A stretch of 64,000 nt of DNA from UBA4416 sp964543545. GTDB lineage: Bacteria; Bacteroidota; Bacteroidia; B-17B0; Aurantibacillaceae. Each line of letters opens with the position of its first letter. The first letter of the stretch is position 1. The notes beneath the pieces are model-generated. The model saw only the letters and a program-made list of their open reading frames with translations, made no database searches and had not been told where the DNA came from. Both the position numbers and the translations under genes were made by a program. The stretch spans positions 1 through 64,000 of the forward strand of contig CAZIYT010000006.1 of assembly GCA_964543545.1 (NCBI GenBank), written 5' to 3'. Positions 18,265-27,745 of the stretch are shown one piece after another.

Positions 18265-19263
18265 TTAGCGGAACTTTTTTAATTGAATGCCGGCTTCAGG
18301 GCTCAACCCGGTTTCGATGTCGTCTTTTCTTTTGGACAACAGGTAAATGAACTTAATGGAAAAGGAAGGCTGACTGGAATTCTTAAAAAAGCGGTTATCG
18401 TTTACATCCAGCGAGGTTACCGGGATATTATTAATTCTTAATTCCTTATTCAGGCTGTCTTTAAAATTGCTTCTTAAGGTTCTTACCTGCGTGAAATCAC
18501 AGAATAAGCCGATTTGCATCGTGTTCTGGATATTAACGCCTACGCCGATTCCACCGCTTAAGCGCGTATTGAAACCAATGGAAGTATTGACCTGTCCGAG
18601 GTTAAAGCTCCCTAAAATGGTAAACCAGCCGGGCGCTTTAAAGTCTGTATTCGGAACTTCTTCTTTTACAAAAGCCCGTTCTTTCCCTGAGCCACCTTTG
18701 CCTTTACCGAAATTAGGGTTCGCAATGGTTGTTGTTCTTGCGTACTTGAATTTAGGCGTATAGGAAAGTACCACGGATCCCACCAAAGAAACGTCACTCA
18801 GGTAATCCCTTTTAAGCGTATTATCCAGCGGAGAGATATAATATTCCCAGTTTTGCCCGGAAAAATTAGGACCTATGCCAACACCGATTTGTACCGACGG
18901 AGGGAGTTTGGAAAGGTCTCCATTGGTACTGCTGCCCGTCGTCTCAAAAAATGCAGCGTCCGACCAGTCGCTTTTTTCGCTTGTGCTGCAAATCGAGCGA
19001 ACGAAGCCGTAATACTTGGTGTTAGGGCTCAGATTCTTCCATTCGCCCGAATGCCCGTTTATCTGTACCCCGTTTTCACTGGCATTTGGTTTGGTGTTAT
19101 CCGTCTTCACAATCACAGCATAGGCCGGGGCGCTTCCCTCCCAGATCAGCGTCAGGGAATTGCTGGTAACGGAGATGGTTTTAATCTCTTTGGGTACTTC
19201 ACATTGAGCGATGGATTTACAGGATAGCGCCAGCCCCAGGATAATGATTAAATAGTTTCTCAT
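18265..19263 (-). CDS. Secreted protein with fibronectin type III domain and barrel-like C-terminus
   Basis: 332 residues from the ATG at 19263, which begins the signal peptide (MRNYLIIILGLALSCKSIAQ); the longer frame adds 16 unlikely residues. An FN3 domain spans about residues 20-115 (SVTSNSLTLIWEGSAPAYAV and LSPNTKYYGFVRSIC). The rest has alternating hydrophobic beta strands (VQIGVGIGPNF, SVVLSYTPKF, TSIGFNTRLSGGIGVGVN), like a small outer-membrane barrel of the PorT/OmpW sort. A Gly-Lys-rich loop separates strands. The role is unknown. It stands alone. Confidence 0.65.
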   Translation of the reverse strand: MRNYLIIILGLALSCKSIAQCEVPKEIKTISVTSNSLTLIWEGSAPAYAVIVKTDNTKPNASENGVQINGHSGEWKNLSPNTKYYGFVRSICSTSEKSDWSDAAFFETTGSSTNGDLSKLPPSVQIGVGIGPNFSGQNWEYYISPLDNTLKRDYLSDVSLVGSVVLSYTPKFKYARTTTIANPNFGKGKGGSGKERAFVKEEVPNTDFKAPGWFTILGSFNLGQVNTSIGFNTRLSGGIGVGVNIQNTMQIGLFCDFTQVRTLRSNFKDSLNKELRINNIPVTSLDVNDNRFFKNSSQPSFSIKFIYLLSKRKDDIETGLSPEAGIQLKKFR

Positions 19264-19446
19264 GTTGGTTGTATTAAAGTCTGCATTAAACCTTTTTACA
19301 AAGTACATCACAACAAATGGGAATTGTTAGGGGGATTGCCTCCCTTTATGGGACGGGAAAAACCACGTATTTTAATAAAGTCTTCGTGGAAGCGGGAATG
19401 CCGGGATGATTCAGGCCGTCAGTCGTGCGGGAATATTTTAAACGAT

Positions 19447-19489
19447 AAAACCCCTGAACTCCTTTGTTTAAAAGTAGTTCAGGGGTTTC
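19447..19489 (-). terminator. Terminator downstream of tRNA-Arg
   Basis: Perfect 13-bp arms, AAACCCCTGAACT (19448-19460) and AGTTCAGGGGTTT (19476-19488), with a 15-base loop. On the minus strand a short T-run follows the stem, directly after the tRNA. Confidence 0.85.
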
Positions 19490-19491
19490 TG

Positions 19492-19563
19492 TGGCTTCGC
19501 CAGGAATCGAACCTGGATCTCAAGCTTCGGAGGCCCGAATACTATCCATTGTACTACGAAGCC
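19492..19563 (-). tRNA. tRNA-Arg (anticodon CCG)
   Basis: On the minus strand the 72-nt cloverleaf has the acceptor stem GGCTTCG/CGAAGCC and a D arm GTAC...GTAT. The anticodon stem CGGGC/GCTTG carries loop CTCCGAA (anticodon CCG), and the T arm is CCAGG-TTCGATT-CCTGG. The discriminator base is A. The 3' CCA is not encoded and must be added. It lies 30 bases after the BrkB stop, with a near -7 box (TATATTTA) in that gap, and has a strong terminator behind it. Confidence 0.95.
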
Positions 19564-19593
19564 AATTTGAGGCTGTAAATATACTATTTATAT

Positions 19594-20964
19594 TTATACC
19601 AACGGCTGTACCACGGTATGCGTCGGGTATTCTTTTATCAGGTCGCGTACGAGGATATTGCCCTGGGCGGTGTTCAGGAATTCATCCATATCTTTCATCA
19701 GGGCCTGTACCACTTTCAGCTCGTCGGTATCTTCCATCGGAAGCGTATTCACGCCCTTTTCATCCAGCTTATCGAGGATGTATTTCACCGTGAGCTTGCT
19801 GTCGCTGATGCCCGGCTGGAAGCCTACTTCCTTGTCTTCGTCCAGCCTCACCTCGTTGAAGATGCCCGTTTCTGTGAAATCAAAAATAATGTTCCGCGCT
19901 AGCCGTACTGGCAGGTCCAGCTTCTTGGCAATATGCATGGCCGTATAAGGCGTTTTTCCCTCGTTGAAATTTTTCACCACGTAATTGGCAATCAGCAGGG
20001 CGATCACGCGCTTATAACGGATGCTCATATTGTTGATGTCATTTTCCAGCTCGTAATGGTCTACGTTCTGGTTGGCAAAGGTAAGCTCCGCGCCAAACAT
20101 CACCACGAACCAGGAATACTGCACCCAGATGAGGAACAAGGGCAAAGCCGCAAAGCTGCCGTAAATGGCGTTGTACTGCGCCACGCCCACCTGGAACGAC
20201 ACATAGCCCCATTCCAGCAATTCGAATAACATGGCAGCGATAATGGCGCCCATCGCCGCGCTTTTAAAACCTACCTTGGTATTCGGCAAAGCCATGTACA
20301 GGAATACAAACATGCCCCAGATCAGCGCGAAGGCAAATACCTTTAATAAGATAAAGCCCAATGGACTCAGAAATGCCAGGCCGGAGAATACGCTGTCGAG
20401 GCCCGATTTCAGGCCCACCGTTAAGCTTCCGGATAAAATAATAAACACGGGAGCAATCAGCATGATCGACAGGTAATCCGTGATCTTCCGCGTCCACACC
20501 CGGTCGCGCTTGATCTCCCAGATCTCGTTGAAGCTGTTCTCAATGCTTCCCAACAGCTTCATCACTGACCAAAGTAAGAGCACAACGCCTACGCCCGCAA
20601 TGAGGCCGCCTTTGGTATTGCTCAGCATTTTATCCGCATACACAAACGCCTGCTTCAGAATATCCTGCTGCTCGTTGAAGTCGCTCAGCAACTGTTGCTG
20701 TAAATTTTCCTGGAAGCCGAAGCCCTTGGCGATAGCAAAGGCCAGCGCAATAATGGGAACGATGGAAAACAGCGTGTAGTACGTTAAAGCCGTCGACTTC
20801 AGCATACACTTATCCTCGTTGAAGCCTTTGATGGCCAGGGCGAAGATGCGCAGCTGTTTGAGGAAGAATCCCTGCTTCTTATCCATTTTGTCCAATCGCA
20901 CACGCCACAATTTATGATTTAAAAAGTGAGTCGTGCGTTTGAAGGCGGTAACAAGATTTGGCAT
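19594..20964 (-). CDS. YihY/BrkB-family inner membrane protein
   Basis: 456 residues. The core has the family signature LKSTALTYYTLFSIVPIIALAFA, then SIENSFNEIWEIKRDR and about six helices up to about residue 310, ending near GAELTFANQN. The C-terminal 145 residues are soluble and look like a winged-helix region (AMHIAKKLDLPVRLARNIIFDF) plus a tail, an extension common in Bacteroidota members. The old RNase BN label for the family is not supported. The transport or envelope role is unknown. It follows the hydroxylase gene by 17 bases and precedes tRNA-Arg. Confidence 0.85.
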   Translation of the reverse strand: MPNLVTAFKRTTHFLNHKLWRVRLDKMDKKQGFFLKQLRIFALAIKGFNEDKCMLKSTALTYYTLFSIVPIIALAFAIAKGFGFQENLQQQLLSDFNEQQDILKQAFVYADKMLSNTKGGLIAGVGVVLLLWSVMKLLGSIENSFNEIWEIKRDRVWTRKITDYLSIMLIAPVFIILSGSLTVGLKSGLDSVFSGLAFLSPLGFILLKVFAFALIWGMFVFLYMALPNTKVGFKSAAMGAIIAAMLFELLEWGYVSFQVGVAQYNAIYGSFAALPLFLIWVQYSWFVVMFGAELTFANQNVDHYELENDINNMSIRYKRVIALLIANYVVKNFNEGKTPYTAMHIAKKLDLPVRLARNIIFDFTETGIFNEVRLDEDKEVGFQPGISDSKLTVKYILDKLDEKGVNTLPMEDTDELKVVQALMKDMDEFLNTAQGNILVRDLIKEYPTHTVVQPLV

Positions 20965-20981
20965 ACGATAAATTTAAAAGA

Positions 20982-21875
20982 TTAAGCGGAACGGTTTTCC
21001 TGTAATTCTTTTCTCAGCTGCCTCGCGGTTTTGGTGCTTCCGTCGTGGCTCCAGCCGGGAGGGCCAAAAACGTACATGAACTTGTCTCTGAAGGACTCTC
21101 CCTTTCTAAGGTCTTTCCCGATATTTTTCCACTCATGAAATACCATGTGCAGCGGATTATAGGAGTTGATATTGCTTGTCAGGCCGAACTTCACCTCTTC
21201 ATCCTCTTTGGCAAAGGTGCCGAAGAGCTTGTCCCAGATAATGAACACCATGCCCATATTCTTGTCGAGGTATTTCACGTTGCTGGCGTGGTGTACCCGG
21301 TGATGCGAGGGCGTAGAGAGGAACCATTCCAGGAAGCCCAGCTTTCCTACCGTTTTGGTGTGAATCAGGATCCCGTAGATCTGTGTGGCAGCATACATGA
21401 ACATGGTATCCAGCGGATCGAAGCCCACCAGCGACAAAGGAATGAAATAAATAAAACGGTACAGCGGTTGAAACACCGAAGACCGGAAGCCAACCGTGAG
21501 GTTAAATTCCTCCGAGGAGTGATGCGTGACGTGTACCGCCCAGAAAAAACGGCAATAATGGTCGACCCGGTGCAGCCAGTAGAACATAAAATCCTGTGCG
21601 ATGAGCAGGAGGCTCCAGTAAAGCAGGGGATGCGCCCCTTTATCAATCCCGGTAAAACGGAACTGGTAGAAATACCACAGGACCCCCAGACAAAGCCCGC
21701 GTACCAGGATGTCCAGTGTAAAGTTAAGTGCACTCAGGTATACATTGGAAAGAAGACCTTTCGTGGAATAATATTTTTTTTCGTGCCAGTAGCTAAAAAA
21801 GATCTCAATGCCAATCACAATGGCATATACAGGAATCGATAATTTAATCAGCAGCTCCTCTCTGAATTCGTTCAT
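20982..21875 (-). CDS. Fatty acid hydroxylase / sterol desaturase family protein
   Basis: 297 residues, membrane-bound. The three histidine clusters of the di-iron site are complete: HRVDH (102-106), HVTHH (115-119) and HHRVHH (191-196). The enzyme would use oxygen and an electron donor to hydroxylate or desaturate a lipid. In Bacteroidota such proteins may act on fatty acids, carotenoids or sphingolipids; the substrate is not known here. It starts 9 bases after the giant adhesin gene and runs into the BrkB gene, so the three form one transcription unit. Confidence 0.85.
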   Translation of the reverse strand: MNEFREELLIKLSIPVYAIVIGIEIFFSYWHEKKYYSTKGLLSNVYLSALNFTLDILVRGLCLGVLWYFYQFRFTGIDKGAHPLLYWSLLLIAQDFMFYWLHRVDHYCRFFWAVHVTHHSSEEFNLTVGFRSSVFQPLYRFIYFIPLSLVGFDPLDTMFMYAATQIYGILIHTKTVGKLGFLEWFLSTPSHHRVHHASNVKYLDKNMGMVFIIWDKLFGTFAKEDEEVKFGLTSNINSYNPLHMVFHEWKNIGKDLRKGESFRDKFMYVFGPPGWSHDGSTKTARQLRKELQENRSA

Positions 21876-21884
21876 TACCTTGCT

Positions 21885-24800
21885 TTAATTACGGAACAAA
21901 GATAAGAAGCCTTTTTCAGTTTTTGAAGTGCCTTTAAAATCGGTGTAGTTAATAATGTAAAAGTAGCTGCCGTCTACGGCCGGTACGCCGTTTTTGGTTT
22001 TACCGTCCCAATAGCCGTTGATGCCGTCCCACTCGTACATTTTCAATCCCCAGCGGTCGTAGATGCTGCAATTCAGGTCCTTGATCCCGGCGGCATTGAG
22101 CTTAAACAGGTCATTCCTGCTATCGTTATTCGGTGTGAAGACGTTAGGAATGGAGATCGTCGCCTCGTTAATGACCTCGATGCACTGTGTAAGCACATTT
22201 TTGCATCCGGCCACATTAAGCGCTGTCAGCGTGATGCAGCAAATTCCCGTATCGAGCCCGGAAAGGCTCAGGTCTTTGGTGGTATAGGTGCTTGAATTGC
22301 AGGCCGTCCAGGAATAAGAAGTCGCTCCGGTGCTGTTATTAATAAAATTAGCCGTGCTTCCCGCAATCACCGTGGTGCCGTCGCTCACGCTGAATAAGGC
22401 AACCGGCTGTGTCAGAACGATCAGGGGAGTTGACACGGTGTAAGAGCTTACACATCCCGAAGAAAGATCGGTGGCGGTTGCCGTTACCGTATAAGATCCT
22501 GCCGAGGTATAGCAATGCGTTGGATTGTGTGTTGTAGATGTGCTGCCATCTCCAAAGTTATAGACGATGGTACTGCTCAGGTTCCCCGAATTCAGGAAGC
22601 TGGCGCATAAAGGGATACAGCCGCCGGGAGAGCTGGTCGAAACCGTCAGGGGCTGGGAGCTTGTCACAGAAACCGTCGCAATCGCACTGGTGGCACATCC
22701 GCCGTTGGATCCCAGTACCGTGTAGCTGGAGGTGCTTGAAGGAGAAGGATTGATTGTCGCGCTTGTTTCGCCCGAGCTCCAGGTATAGCTGGTAGCCCCG
22801 CTGGCACTCAGGGTGGCGGAAGTCCCGGCGCAGATCACCACAGAAGAGACATTAACAGTTGGAGTAGGCGTTACATTCACCGTAATGGTGAAAGGAACAG
22901 GATTGATACATCCGCCCGGAGCTGTGCCGGAAACGGAATAAATAGTGCTGCTGCCGGGGCTAAGGGTTTGTGTACTGTTGTTGGAGCCGTTCGACCAGGT
23001 ATAGGTTACCGCTCCGGCAGCCGTTAAGGTGGTGGTTTGCCCCGTGCAGATATTGGCCGGGTTGGCATTGAGAGCGATCACCGGTACCGGGTTTACCGTT
23101 ACGGTAGCCGTGTTGGCGCCCGCACAGGTTCCGGCTGAGCCTGCCACTGTATAGACGGTGGTGGAAGCCGGTGACACGGAAATAGTATTGCTATTTGCTC
23201 CTGTGCTCCAGGTATAAGAAGTAGCAGTGCTTGTAGCGGTAAGTAAAGCCGATTGCCCTTCACAAATTGTCGGGCTGTTAACGGCAATGACCATGGCCGG
23301 GCTTACGGTTACGGTTGCTGTCTGCACCTGGCTGCAGGAGCTTGTCGTTCCTGTTACTGTGTATACCGTTGTGGAAGCCGGGGAAACGATCACTGTTCCC
23401 GTTGTCTGCCCTGTTGCCCAGGAGTAGCTGGTAGCGCCGTTAGCCGTGAGCGTTGCCGATTGCCCCGCGCAAATGGTCGGGCTGTTTACCGTGACTGTTG
23501 GATTCGGAGTCACCGTTACAGTCACTGAAGCATTGAGGGTGTTTGTGCAGCCTGCGGCATTGGTCCCGTTGACAGAGTACGTTGTATTGGATGCAGGACT
23601 AACGGACTGCGAACTGCCGTTGAAGCTGTTCGACCAGGTATAGGTTGCTGCACCAATGACACTGATGGTAGACGAGCCGCCGGCACAAATGGTAGCCGGA
23701 GCAGCGGTTACGGTCAGAACAGGCAAGGCATTCACCGATACGGTAGACGTTGTCGAGCCTGTGCAGGTTCCGGCGCTGCCGCTTACGGTATATACGGTGG
23801 TGGAAGAAGGATTAACACTGATGGTAGTTGTGGTAGCGCCGGTGCTCCAGGTATAGCTTGTAGCGCCGCCGGCAGTAAGGATCGTGCTGGTTCCCGCGCA
23901 AATGGTAGGAGAGTTGACGGTAACACCGATGCCGGAGCCCACGGTTACAGTGGCTGTCTGGCTGCCGCTGCAGGAGCCGTTGGAGCCTGTCACCGTGTAT
24001 ACGGTTGTTGTCACAGGATTCACGGAAATGGTACTGGTCGTAGCGCCGGTGCTCCAGGTATAGGAAGTCGCCGTACTGGTAGGGGTGAGCACAACCGGCT
24101 GGCCGGGACAGATCGTCGGGCTGTTGACGCTTACGGCCAGGCCTGAATTGACAGTAATCACAATCGGTTGGCGGTAGGTGCCCGGGCACACGCCCGCATA
24201 AAGCGTATAGGTGCCGGCCGATGGAAAGCCCGGTGCCACATAGGTAGATCCGCTGGCAATGGCTGCTCCGCCGGCAATGCTGTTAAACCAGCTGATGCTG
24301 GTTCCCGGTTCTGTAGAGGCGGCGGATAGCGTAAACGATTGATTGGCGCAAACAGTTTGACTCGAAGAAGGCGTTAAGGTATAATTGACAATGCTTCCGC
24401 TGGAGCCCACACCCGCTGCGGTAGCCCCGTTAGGTGGGAAATTGGAAACAATGCTGCTGGTATTGCCTGTCTGGATGCCGTTGGCACCGCCTGCAACGGT
24501 GTTCGCCGGCAGAGCTCCCGATGTAATGATATGCCCGCCGCCACCGCCGCCGCCCGGTCCATAGGCATCGGAGTTGGTTGTGAAACAGTTAAAGGTCACA
24601 TTACCGCCGTTGCCGCCGGTAGCACTCAAAGGCGTAGTTGCCGTCAGGTTGGTGGCTCCGTTTACGTTCAGGACGATCGTTCCGCCGCCGCCGCCGCCGC
24701 CCGCCGCATCGTTGGTGGCACAGTTAGGCAAAGAGCCTGATCCGTTGGCGCCATTGGCAAGGATGGTTCCGCTGCCGGTTAAGTTGCCATAGCAAACCAC

Positions 24801-25970
24801 ATACACCATACCGCCTCCGTTTCCGCCTGCGCCGGCCCTTCCGTCGTTGCCGTCACCCGCGCCGCCGCCGCCGCCGATGAATAAGCGGCCGGTACCGTAA
24901 TTCAAAGGCCTGCCTCCCATACCGCCGACATTCCGGTGGTAATCGCCGCCCCATTGGGTTGCCCCTAAGGGACGTGTACTCACATTCTGACTGGAGTTGG
25001 AAAACGAATATCCGCCTCTTCCGCCACCGGAAGAGGTATTGGCCGAAAAGCCCGCACTTTCATTGTTCCAGGCCGCAGCATAGGCTGCAGCCGGATTTCC
25101 GGAACCATTGTAGCTTGCTGTATTTCCTCCGTTGGCGCCACCGCCACCGCCTGAGTTGTGCGAAGTGCCGCCGCCGCCGCCATTGGCCAGCGCGCCTCTT
25201 CCGAACACACTCGAAAACTGGCGATATACAGCCGTGTCGCCGGCAATGGACTCGCCTTTGTAGGCGCCCTGGTTAGCCACACTGGATCCCCATTTCTGTC
25301 CGCCGAAAGCACTACCCAGGTAGGTTTCTATGGCACCGCCCCTGAAACCCTTGCCGGATGCGTCGAAGGACGCCGGGCTGTTTAAGAGGGCATTTGTTTC
25401 TACTTCCACTACCACAATGCCTGCGGTTGTTCCGTTCCAGGCCGGGCAGGTGATGGAGCCCGCACCGCTCACTGTCAGCGCATAATACCTCGGAACCCTG
25501 ATCACCTGTACTCTTCCCGGTAGGGTAATGCCATGCGGGAAAGGATTGGCTGTTGTGGCCAGGGATACATCGTAATTATTTTTCAGCCCGCAATCGAGGG
25601 TCATCGTTGTACCGTTGACAATCGAATTGACTTCTGCGAATTCATAATTTCCGCAATTGTTGTAGGTATAAATCTGTCCGTGCGTGTTATTTTCAGGGAT
25701 CGAATTGGTGTAATCCCCGGAGTTATTGTCAAAGCTGGCCAGCACACCTGCTCCCTGCATCTGGATGATCATCACCAGGTCGCCGACGCTATACCCCGCA
25801 GTATTGGCTACCGTAATGGAGGTCGCACCAATCGAGGCATTGGCATTCAGGGTCGTGTAATTATTGACAACGGTATTCGCCACTGTAATATTTACGGTGC
25901 CGTCTTTTCCTCTTTGAGAAAATAAGGAGGTGCTGCACAGCAGGAGCGATATATAGAGAAATGATTTCAT
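21885..25970 (-). CDS. Giant T9SS adhesin: Gly-rich domain, Ig-like repeats, PKD, gliding-motility C-terminal domain
   Basis: 1361 residues with a signal peptide (MKSFLYISLLLCSTSLFSQ). Residues to about 230 are a beta-rich head. About 230-510 is very glycine rich (GGGGGTSHNSGGGGG, GPGGGGGGGH). Then come one divergent and seven close Ig-like repeats of about 70 residues, each with SPTICAGxSxxLTA, SYTWSTG and TTVYTVTG. Two PKD-type domains follow (YNFGDGS). The end is a type B sorting domain (IPNVFTPNNDSRND, then IYDRWGLKMYEW). This class is exported by T9SS and attached at the surface. A role as an adhesin or matrix fibre is likely. It is first in an operon with the hydroxylase and BrkB. Confidence 0.85.
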   Translation of the reverse strand: MKSFLYISLLLCSTSLFSQRGKDGTVNITVANTVVNNYTTLNANASIGATSITVANTAGYSVGDLVMIIQMQGAGVLASFDNNSGDYTNSIPENNTHGQIYTYNNCGNYEFAEVNSIVNGTTMTLDCGLKNNYDVSLATTANPFPHGITLPGRVQVIRVPRYYALTVSGAGSITCPAWNGTTAGIVVVEVETNALLNSPASFDASGKGFRGGAIETYLGSAFGGQKWGSSVANQGAYKGESIAGDTAVYRQFSSVFGRGALANGGGGGTSHNSGGGGGANGGNTASYNGSGNPAAAYAAAWNNESAGFSANTSSGGGRGGYSFSNSSQNVSTRPLGATQWGGDYHRNVGGMGGRPLNYGTGRLFIGGGGGAGDGNDGRAGAGGNGGGMVYVVCYGNLTGSGTILANGANGSGSLPNCATNDAAGGGGGGGTIVLNVNGATNLTATTPLSATGGNGGNVTFNCFTTNSDAYGPGGGGGGGHIITSGALPANTVAGGANGIQTGNTSSIVSNFPPNGATAAGVGSSGSIVNYTLTPSSSQTVCANQSFTLSAASTEPGTSISWFNSIAGGAAIASGSTYVAPGFPSAGTYTLYAGVCPGTYRQPIVITVNSGLAVSVNSPTICPGQPVVLTPTSTATSYTWSTGATTSTISVNPVTTTVYTVTGSNGSCSGSQTATVTVGSGIGVTVNSPTICAGTSTILTAGGATSYTWSTGATTTTISVNPSSTTVYTVSGSAGTCTGSTTSTVSVNALPVLTVTAAPATICAGGSSTISVIGAATYTWSNSFNGSSQSVSPASNTTYSVNGTNAAGCTNTLNASVTVTVTPNPTVTVNSPTICAGQSATLTANGATSYSWATGQTTGTVIVSPASTTVYTVTGTTSSCSQVQTATVTVSPAMVIAVNSPTICEGQSALLTATSTATSYTWSTGANSNTISVSPASTTVYTVAGSAGTCAGANTATVTVNPVPVIALNANPANICTGQTTTLTAAGAVTYTWSNGSNNSTQTLSPGSSTIYSVSGTAPGGCINPVPFTITVNVTPTPTVNVSSVVICAGTSATLSASGATSYTWSSGETSATINPSPSSTSSYTVLGSNGGCATSAIATVSVTSSQPLTVSTSSPGGCIPLCASFLNSGNLSSTIVYNFGDGSTSTTHNPTHCYTSAGSYTVTATATDLSSGCVSSYTVSTPLIVLTQPVALFSVSDGTTVIAGSTANFINNSTGATSYSWTACNSSTYTTKDLSLSGLDTGICCITLTALNVAGCKNVLTQCIEVINEATISIPNVFTPNNDSRNDLFKLNAAGIKDLNCSIYDRWGLKMYEWDGINGYWDGKTKNGVPAVDGSYFYIINYTDFKGTSKTEKGFLSLFRN

Positions 25971-26170
25971 AAGTTGATTCTATCGTCCTAAAATAAGGAT
26001 TTTGAAGCAGATTATAAAATCTCCCGAAAATTAACAAAAAGATGTTTTATGGCTCTATGCCACGTAGCTCAAGGCTTACGGATGCATGACGCAAACCGAA
26101 AGGAAAAAAAAGAATGATTAAGTCCTGCTCCTGATTGATTAAACCGGGAGGCCCATTTTGGTGAATGGAC

Positions 26171-26587
26171 TTAGTTGGAGGCCTGTGTTTTTTTTAATCC
26201 CAGCAATGCCAGCAGAATCCAGCCGGCAATAAAGAACAAGCCCCCGATAGGAGTAACAGGGCCGAGCACCTGGAGGCCTTCCGCGCCGAGCAGCTGCCGT
26301 GTGCATAAAAAATACAGGGAGCCCGAGAATAGTACAATGCCCGTGAAAAAGCACCAATAAGCCCAGTTGATGAATTTATGGGAAATATGCCTGGCCATCA
26401 GGATGAGGATCAGCATCGCCAGGGTATGGTACATCTGGTATTTCACCGCCGTGTCAAAGCCATTCAGCTGGTCGGGCGTAATCAGTCCCGTCGGTAATTT
26501 GCTTTTCAGGTAGTGGGCACCTAAGGCTCCCAGGGCAACGGCTTTGGCGCCTGAGATCCCGGCAATGATCAGTTTAATATTTCTCAT
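26171..26587 (-). CDS. DUF423-family membrane protein
   Basis: 138 residues with four hydrophobic segments. GALGAHYLKSKL near the N-terminus, KYQMYHTLAMLIL and GSLYFLCTRQL followed by GPVTPIGGLFFIAGW are family signatures. Members (YgdD type) are small inner-membrane proteins of unknown role. The gene starts 6 bases after the DUF4476 gene stop and is probably co-transcribed with it. Confidence 0.85.
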   Translation of the reverse strand: MRNIKLIIAGISGAKAVALGALGAHYLKSKLPTGLITPDQLNGFDTAVKYQMYHTLAMLILILMARHISHKFINWAYWCFFTGIVLFSGSLYFLCTRQLLGAEGLQVLGPVTPIGGLFFIAGWILLALLGLKKTQASN

Positions 26588-26593
26588 CGTTCT

Positions 26594-27691
26594 TTATTTG
26601 GAAATGAATTTTAAAAAATCCTGTTTGGTTTCCGTAAATTGAAACTGGTTAGCCAGCTGTGCAGCATGCTCCTTATCCACTATCACCGGGTACGCACATT
26701 TCAGGCATTCCAGTTTTTCCCGGTCGTGGGTAAACAGCATGGCCAGTTTTTGTGCCTGTTCCGAGGAAAGGCAAACCTTGACCAGCGATTTTTTGACGGC
26801 AATCAATTTCTCATTTTCGTAACCGCTGTTTTTTATTTTGCTGTGGAGTTGATCGAAGGCAGCTCCGTCAATGGCCTGGCTGCATTGCAGGTTCTTCTGC
26901 TTCGCCAGGTTTTCCTGGTCTTCGGTATAAGCTGCATAGCTGTCTTTGATCGATTGGTATTTGAATACAGGATTAAGCTGGGCGATGTTTTTTTTATCGC
27001 TGAGGTGCATGTAAGCCGGTTTCGCAATTTCCAATCGGTCCATCTCCGCCGGGAAGGTAAGCAGCAATTGCTGAAGCTGGGCCGTGGTATAGCAATTGTT
27101 CTGCACAATGCTTTTCACGTAGCTCATCTGCCTTTCCTCGTCATTCACGCTTTTCAGGAGCCTCACGGCATAGGAAATATCGGTGTCGGTTAAGGCCGTT
27201 TTGCAGGAAGACGTTTCGCTGTCGTAGTTTTGAAAAAATACGGGCTTATTATTTTTGGCCCGGTACAGGTTCCCGTAAATGCTATTATCTACTACTGGCG
27301 CTGTTTCTTTTGGTGCTTCGGGTACAGGCGGCAGCGCAGGGCCCGAAAGCTCGGAAACGGATTTGAATTGCAGGGAAAGCGTTTTTCCCGATGCCACCAG
27401 GGCATAGGTAAATTCCTTACGCTCGTATTTGGGTTCGTTGACAAATACCACGGAATCTTTCAGAAGGCGTGGCGTACCGGATGATGAAACACTGATCTCA
27501 ATAGTATGACGCCCCAGGGAAAGATCAAAGGCTTTGACATTGGACTGAGGAATTGTATTGATGACCTGATGATCGACCTTTAAAAGAAAAGGATCGCCGG
27601 AAGCGCTGAAAATGACGAGGGAATTGTTCTGTGAGCGGGCGACATAGCTGCTTAAGATGCTCATCACAACCCATATGTATTTTTGCAGCAT
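26594..27691 (-). CDS. Secreted protein with two DUF4476 domains
   Basis: 365 residues from the ATG at 27691. An upstream TTG (27712) lies inside the -7 box, so it is not the start. A signal peptide (YIWVVMSILSSYVARS) is followed by a beta-rich head. Two related helical domains follow: one with YAVRLLKSVNDEERQMSYVKSI and a CYTTAQLQQLL core, and one at the end with DQLHSKIKNSGYENEKLIAVKKSL. Both resemble DUF4476. The second carries a Cys pair (LECLKCAYP). The function of DUF4476 is unknown. It is divergent from the saccharopine dehydrogenase gene. Confidence 0.75.
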   Translation of the reverse strand: MLQKYIWVVMSILSSYVARSQNNSLVIFSASGDPFLLKVDHQVINTIPQSNVKAFDLSLGRHTIEISVSSSGTPRLLKDSVVFVNEPKYERKEFTYALVASGKTLSLQFKSVSELSGPALPPVPEAPKETAPVVDNSIYGNLYRAKNNKPVFFQNYDSETSSCKTALTDTDISYAVRLLKSVNDEERQMSYVKSIVQNNCYTTAQLQQLLLTFPAEMDRLEIAKPAYMHLSDKKNIAQLNPVFKYQSIKDSYAAYTEDQENLAKQKNLQCSQAIDGAAFDQLHSKIKNSGYENEKLIAVKKSLVKVCLSSEQAQKLAMLFTHDREKLECLKCAYPVIVDKEHAAQLANQFQFTETKQDFLKFISK

Positions 27692-27709
27692 GTATTCTTT
27701 TAGAGATAC

Positions 27710-27738
27710 CAAATTTAAGGTTATTTTTGCGATACAAA
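27710..27738 (-). promoter_or_regulatory. Promoter of the DUF4476 gene (-33 TTTG, -7 TAAATTTG)
   Basis: Read on the minus strand, TTTG (27735-27738) is 17 bases from TAAATTTG (27710-27717), which is 18 bases upstream of the ATG. It overlaps the divergent promoter of the saccharopine dehydrogenase gene. Confidence 0.65.
27722..27729 (+). promoter_or_regulatory. -7 box TATTTTTG of the saccharopine dehydrogenase gene
   Basis: TATTTTTG fits TAnnTTTG and lies 16 bases upstream of the ATG at 27746, giving a very short leader. It sits inside the promoter of the divergent gene, so the two may exclude each other. Confidence 0.6.
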
Positions 27739-27745
27739 TACCGTT

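Noticed and set aside
19594..20964. RNase BN as the function of the YihY/BrkB protein
   Set aside because: That early label for the family was a misassignment; the protein is a membrane protein with no nuclease motif.
22400..24200. Regularly spaced similar sequence as a CRISPR array or DNA satellite
   Set aside because: The roughly 210-base period is the coding of Ig-like protein repeats in an intact frame; there are no short identical repeats with unique spacers.
21885..25970. Phage tail or glycine-rich toxin as the nature of the giant protein
   Set aside because: The signal peptide and C-terminal gliding-motility sorting domain show it is a T9SS surface protein.
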